Source of the DNA: DASCQC01 sp036012865
GTDB taxonomy: Bacteria; Pseudomonadota; Gammaproteobacteria; Comchoanobacterales; Comchoanobacteraceae
Length of the DNA stretch: 11,490 nt
Reading direction: 5' to 3'
Assembly (NCBI GenBank): GCA_036012865.1
Contig: DASCQC010000021.1
Location: 1 to 11,490 of the forward strand
The stretch's first letter is position 1. Each line of letters opens with the position of its first letter. The position numbers were made by a program, and so were the translations under genes. Below the pieces are notes generated by a model that made no database searches, was not told where the DNA came from, and saw only the letters and a list, made by a program, of their open reading frames with translations. This document shows positions 8,133-11,490 of this stretch, one piece after another.

Positions 8133-8270
8133 ATTGGCCTCATTTAACGCTGATAAAAAACTCATACTACCATATTATTACCATAATAATCAACGCATTT
8201 ATCATTCTTCAGCAAAAGCTTGTTTTTTGTACTATAACTACCCTAGACCTATTAAACTAAGGGGATAATA
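8133..8270. promoter_or_regulatory. Divergent intergenic region between def and the cyclase unit
   Basis: Very AT-rich. On the plus strand, TATAAC (8233-8238) is a good -10-like hexamer without a matching -35. TTGTAC (8227-8232) and TATTAA (8250-8255) are spaced by 17 bases but would start transcription inside the ribosome binding site AAGGGG (8259-8264), so the first is preferred. On the minus strand no strong def promoter is evident. All promoter assignments here are tentative. Confidence 0.3.
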
Positions 8271-8561
8271 ATGCCAAAACGTTTTTTTGAAAAGACAAAA
8301 CCCAACATAACATTTAACGATAACAATGTCCCTCTTCAGAGCCTTTATCAAGATCATGATAAATTAGAGGCCCATATACAATTTAGTCTTCAACGATTAA
8401 ACCTATACTCTGATCCTAAATATGCTGATGTTTCAGATATAAAGAAAATGATAACCCAGGAACAAGAAAAGCTAGTCTCTCTACAAAAGAATATCTTGGT
8501 CGTTGAAGAAAAAATAACACAGCTATTAAAAAAAGGAGAAGGCAGTGACTATTCTCTATGA
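8271..8561 (+). CDS. Small charged helical protein coupled to the cyclase gene, unknown function
   Basis: Not recognised. The 96 residues have no signal peptide or membrane segment. The first 20 are basic and polar (MPKRFFEKTKP), and the rest (about 25-90) looks like two or three amphipathic, possibly coiled-coil helices with hydrophobic positions every three to four residues (IKKMITQEQEKLVSLQKNI). AAGGGG (8259-8264), six bases before the ATG, is a clear ribosome binding site. The last 17 bases overlap the cyclase gene, so the two are co-translated. A small helical protein encoded directly before a large secreted toxin could be a secretion chaperone or partner, but this rests on position only. 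A one-base slip in the A7 run at 8528-8534 would fuse it to the cyclase frame. Confidence 0.7.
   Translation: MPKRFFEKTKPNITFNDNNVPLQSLYQDHDKLEAHIQFSLQRLNLYSDPKYADVSDIKKMITQEQEKLVSLQKNILVVEEKITQLLKKGEGSDYSL
8533..8538 (+). promoter_or_regulatory. Ribosome binding site deciding the GTG start of the cyclase gene
   Basis: AAGGAG is followed by six bases (AAGGCA) and GTG at 8545. It lies inside the end of the preceding gene, giving overlapping, coupled translation. This is the best evidence that the cyclase is made as a separate protein. Confidence 0.75.
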
Positions 8562-10995
8562 CCCTAAGGAAGTGATTGAAGCTTGCGGTTTTTCCAAAAT
8601 AGTTATCGATGAAATGGTCCGTTTGGAACAAACCTTAGGAATAAGTCCCTCAATAAGAATGGGGCAATTCATGAGAACGTTAATTGATGGCATTGATTTA
8701 CATACAAAGCCTATGACATTAAAAACAAAAACAACCGGACACCCTCCTTGGGTCTCTGGCTATATTATGTGGGATCAATCAACCTATGGACGAGAAGAAA
8801 GCAGCCCTATCCCGAAAGGAGGGCCTGAAGATAAAAGTCACTGGTGTCCCTACACTCAGAATGGAGACTGGGCGTCGTTAAAAACAAACTTACAACTGTC
8901 CACGAAAAAGTTTTTATTCTCATTGGCAGAAAACGACCTTATTATTCAAGAAGTCAAGCCCCCAAAAGAAGGAGAATCAACCTATACCATACTATTTAAA
9001 AACACGCCTATTGAACAAAAAAAAGGTTACTCTAAAGAAAACATAGACAAGATTAATAATCAGATTTATTCCATTGAAATTCCTTTGGATGAATCCCTTT
9101 CAACCAAATCTAAGATTAAAAGATCGGATGTTATCGGAACACGTCCTCATTTAGAATATCATAAAAAGCTCAAAGAAAAACTCGCACAAAGTCAAAGCAG
9201 CACAAAAGAGTTTCTCTCACAACATTTTTCTTCTAAGAACCCTTTAAATGAAAAACTCATAACAACGTTAGCCAAGTGGGTAGATGAATCTCCCCTAGCT
9301 TCTCAATATAATAGAGTAGATGACTTGTTACCGGTTACGTATTTTGATGGGTCAAAAAAAACGTTTGAACCGCTAACCATGCTGCCTGTTACTGGGGACA
9401 TGGATTTGCTCTGTACCCGAATAATCATAAAGCCAGGAGACAATCTTAATTTACTAGAAAAACTTAACATGAGTGTCTATGAAGATAAGCAAACCATGTT
9501 AAACGAGGTAGAAAAAAGATCCAAACGTGACCCCTTCAATATTTACAGGTCTCAAGCATCAAAAACTATTAGAGAGAACAAAAGTCCCTCTGTTGAATCC
9601 AAAGAAGAATCTCTTCGCTTGGCCATAAACTCCATTAACTCGGAAGAGAAGAAAACTATGAATCAGATAGACAAAACTTACGAGCTTACGGGTGTCGGCC
9701 ATATAGGTGACTTTCTTTCAGCTTATTTTATCAACGCAAATAATGATGCCAGAATTGAAGACATCAAACAATTTTTTCACCATGGATCAGAGGTCTATAA
9801 CCCAGGAAAACAATCTGATATAGATGAACCTTCCTTTCACATCATAAAAGGTATTCCTGTCGTCACAGAAACAGAAGCAGAGCTTATTTTTTTATTGATA
9901 AAAACAACGATTCCAGGATCCTTCTTTACCCCCATAAACCCTCAATGGGTAACCAAAGAAAACTCTCAATGGCACCTGCTTGTTGAAAAACAGATTGAAA
10001 TAGGTGATTGTGAAAAAATAATTTTTAACCGTCCTGAATTATTAACGGCCTTTATCGAGACGGTTATTCAAAGAAACATAGCCATATCGGATCAATGTAA
10101 AGACAATATAGAAGCAACGATTGATAGAATTAACCCTCTTTTATTTCAACACACCCTAACCAATAAAAAACATATCAAAGAACACGTTAAATCATTAAAA
10201 GCGATTCTAAAAAGCAACCTTCGCTCACTAGAACAAAAAAGCATCCCTCTATTAAGGTATTTAAAAACAATAGGCACGGATAGTAAAAACCCAGCCATAG
10301 TTCGTATAAAAAAAATCAAACAACAACTGGAGGTTTTAGAGAAATTTAACCCGATTCTCTATGATACCGTCCCATTAACTGATGAACAAAAAAAATTACT
10401 TAAAAAACAAAATATTAAATTTGATGGCGATAGTGTTAAAATAACCCCTTTTAACATTAAATCTCTAGAAAGAGCTGGATTAAATTGTAAAGCTTTATTA
10501 TCAATTCCTATTGACTTTGATGAAAAAGAACAAGCATTGCTTGAGGATATGGGTTTTAATCAATCCTTTCTATCAGACGGTTCTGTTTCCATAAAAACAC
10601 ATGAGAGTCTGCAGAAAAACTCATTGGATCAAATTAAAACACATGTCTATACCCCTTCATCTGATAAAAAAACTAAACTATTATTTAAAAATGATAAAGA
10701 TCATGAAAAAGCTGCTCAGTCTATTACTGATTTACAGGAGGCAGTAATAGAAAAAAAAAGAGGCTCATTCTCAGAAGAGAGCAGACCCATTAGCAATCCT
10801 CCCCTTAAACCCATAACAATCCGCACAGAAGAAAAACAAGGTCCAGGTCGGTGGAAACGATTTGTACGGAAAAATATATTCTTGAGTACCCATCCTGCAA
10901 AACCATCAACTCCGAAAAGATCAGGGATCACATTGTCCACCGTAGAAGAAGCGCTTGAGCCTAAGAATCCCACAAAGACTAACAAATCGTCGTAA
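8545..10995 (+). CDS. Edema factor/CyaA/ExoY-like class II nucleotidyl cyclase, probable secreted effector
   Basis: Predicted to form cAMP or another cyclic nucleotide inside a eukaryotic host. The 816 residues carry the EF/CyaA/ExoY catalytic signature: R38, K55 and K62 (TKPMTLKTK) at the spacing of EF R329, K346 and K353; then SGYIMWDQ (71-78), like EF AGYIPFDQ; the metal pair D285 and D287 in VTGDMDLL, like EF TADYDLF; and H413 and N419 in HHGSEVYN, like EF NHGTEQDN (H577, N583). Both intervals between metal pair and flanking motifs are longer than in EF, and EF H351 is replaced by K60. Residues about 450-816 are unrecognised, hold a duplicated segment of about 35 residues and end in a basic, proline-rich tail. 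No signal peptide or membrane helix was seen, which fits type III or IV export. Family toxins need calmodulin or actin; the activator here is unknown. The DNA is visibly more A-rich than parC, suggesting acquisition. Confidence 0.82.
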   Translation: MTILYDPKEVIEACGFSKIVIDEMVRLEQTLGISPSIRMGQFMRTLIDGIDLHTKPMTLKTKTTGHPPWVSGYIMWDQSTYGREESSPIPKGGPEDKSHWCPYTQNGDWASLKTNLQLSTKKFLFSLAENDLIIQEVKPPKEGESTYTILFKNTPIEQKKGYSKENIDKINNQIYSIEIPLDESLSTKSKIKRSDVIGTRPHLEYHKKLKEKLAQSQSSTKEFLSQHFSSKNPLNEKLITTLAKWVDESPLASQYNRVDDLLPVTYFDGSKKTFEPLTMLPVTGDMDLLCTRIIIKPGDNLNLLEKLNMSVYEDKQTMLNEVEKRSKRDPFNIYRSQASKTIRENKSPSVESKEESLRLAINSINSEEKKTMNQIDKTYELTGVGHIGDFLSAYFINANNDARIEDIKQFFHHGSEVYNPGKQSDIDEPSFHIIKGIPVVTETEAELIFLLIKTTIPGSFFTPINPQWVTKENSQWHLLVEKQIEIGDCEKIIFNRPELLTAFIETVIQRNIAISDQCKDNIEATIDRINPLLFQHTLTNKKHIKEHVKSLKAILKSNLRSLEQKSIPLLRYLKTIGTDSKNPAIVRIKKIKQQLEVLEKFNPILYDTVPLTDEQKKLLKKQNIKFDGDSVKITPFNIKSLERAGLNCKALLSIPIDFDEKEQALLEDMGFNQSFLSDGSVSIKTHESLQKNSLDQIKTHVYTPSSDKKTKLLFKNDKDHEKAAQSITDLQEAVIEKKRGSFSEESRPISNPPLKPITIRTEEKQGPGRWKRFVRKNIFLSTHPAKPSTPKRSGITLSTVEEALEPKNPTKTNKSS
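10378..10626 (+). repeat. Diverged duplication in the C-terminal half of the cyclase protein
   Basis: Residues 612-646 (TDEQKKLLKKQNIKF, DGDSVKI) and 659-694 (DEKEQALLEDMGF, SDGSVSIKT) follow the same pattern: Asp-Glu, a charged helix with a Leu pair, a short loop, then DGxSVxI and a second helix. Copies are at 10378-10482 and 10519-10626. The DNA has diverged, so the duplication is old. Function unknown; it may be a small binding module. Confidence 0.6.
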
Positions 10996-11036
10996 TGTAA
11001 CTTGAATTACATAACTAAAAGGATATGATACATATT

Positions 11037-11490
11037 ATGAATATCTCCGATGAAATAAAAGCCGTACGTTTTTTTAATAACCTACATGAGAAACAGCTTT
11101 CCTTAAAAAAGCAAAAAGGCAAGGTGCTTAATTATACCGCCAACCTTTGTCGCCACTACTATAAAAGCGAGGCCCTCATAAAAAAAGCTCTTAAGAAGCC
11201 CAGTAAACTTCACTATGAAGTTATAGGTATGATTAGATTAGGCTGTTACCTTATCGAAGAAGACCCCCAAAATACCCCTAAAATAATCCACCATATGGTA
11301 GAGTGCATTAAGCCTCATCACAAGTGGGCAACAAGTATTGTGAATGGAACACTTAGAAACATAGTTAGAAACAAAGATCAATGGTCTCAAGATATGGCTC
11401 TTTCAGATAAATACAATGTCCCTTCTTGGCTCTTTGAAAAAATAGCTCACCACTACCCTCTTCACTTTGAAGACATTTTTAACCAATGGA
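11037..11490 (+). CDS. rsmB: 16S rRNA m5C967 methyltransferase, N-terminal part only (cut by window end)
   Basis: RsmB (Sun/Fmu) methylates C967 of 16S rRNA with S-adenosylmethionine. The 151 visible codons have no stop and correspond to the NusB-like RNA-binding N-terminal domain: LCRHYYKSEALIKKALKKP, then IRLGCYLIEEDP, then WATSIVNGTLRNIVRN (like the usual W..GLVNAVLRR), then VPSWLFEKIAHHYP (like LPxWLxxxL...). The catalytic methyltransferase domain lies beyond the window. The start is uncertain: an in-frame ATG at 11025 is only one or two bases after AAAAGGA (11017-11023), and the ATG at 11037 is about 13 bases after it; the latter is preferred. It begins 41 bases after the cyclase stop with no terminator between, so transcription may continue from the cyclase unit. 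Confidence 0.8.
   Translation, partial: MNISDEIKAVRFFNNLHEKQLSLKKQKGKVLNYTANLCRHYYKSEALIKKALKKPSKLHYEVIGMIRLGCYLIEEDPQNTPKIIHHMVECIKPHHKWATSIVNGTLRNIVRNKDQWSQDMALSDKYNVPSWLFEKIAHHYPLHFEDIFNQW

Noticed and set aside
8133..8165. ATG at 8165 as the def start
   Set aside because: It adds 11 residues absent from the family and lacks a ribosome binding site; the ATG at 8132 has TGAGG upstream and aligns with E. coli Def.
9388..9405. VTGDMDLL as a polymerase-beta-type nucleotidyltransferase motif
   Set aside because: The Gly-Ser pair and third carboxylate expected for that fold are not seen, while the flanking Arg/Lys and HHGSE...N motifs fit the EF/CyaA/ExoY cyclases.
10995..11012. Inverted repeat ATGTAA/TTACAT between the cyclase gene and rsmB as a terminator
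   Set aside because: Only six AT-rich base pairs and no following T run; too weak for an intrinsic terminator.
1..11490. CRISPR array, tRNA or rRNA gene, insertion sequence or prophage attachment site
   Set aside because: No regularly spaced short repeats, cloverleaf, transposase or terminal inverted repeats were seen; the only repeats are within coding regions.

Overview
The window reads as a chromosomal segment of a low-GC gammaproteobacterium, probably host-associated or intracellular and loosely Legionellales/Coxiella-like. The housekeeping genes are clearly gammaproteobacterial: parC, def-fmt, rsmB, a YcfH-type TatD, a Coq7-type ubiquinone hydroxylase and a DamX-like AAA+/SPOR protein. 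They are interleaved with genes whose products look aimed at a eukaryotic host. The taxonomic placement is inference from gene content; no rRNA gene is present.

Layout. At 1-953 (+) lies the 3' part of a gene for a repetitive membrane protein with eukaryotic-style IQ (calmodulin-binding) motifs. It meets tail to tail a minus-strand operon transcribed from 4232 to 943: damX-like, coq7, tatD. A 219-bp divergent intergenic region separates this operon from parC (4452-6692, +). parC ends one base from the end of the minus-strand pair def-fmt (8132-6694). A second divergent intergenic region (8133-8270) leads to a plus-strand unit: a 96-residue unknown protein, an overlapping gene for an 816-residue protein, and the start of rsmB, cut by the window edge.

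Main discovery. The 816-residue protein carries the signature of the class II nucleotidyl cyclase toxins (anthrax edema factor EF, Bordetella CyaA, Pseudomonas ExoY). R38, K55, K62, D285/D287, H413 and N419 fall on EF R329, K346, K353, D491/D493, H577 and N583. The spacing is identical between R38, K55 and K62 and between H413 and N419. These toxins are activated by host calmodulin or actin, so this is very likely a secreted effector that raises cyclic nucleotides in a eukaryotic cell. It has a long C-terminal half without recognisable function, including a tandem repeat of about 35 residues, and is translationally coupled to a small coiled-coil-like protein. The same 11 kb also holds an IQ-repeat protein, which suggests, as inference, that this organism acts on host Ca2+/calmodulin/cAMP signalling.

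Genome-structure note. In many gammaproteobacteria def, fmt and rsmB form one co-directional operon. Here def-fmt and rsmB are on opposite strands with the small gene and the cyclase gene between them, as if accessory genes had been placed in a rearranged housekeeping operon.
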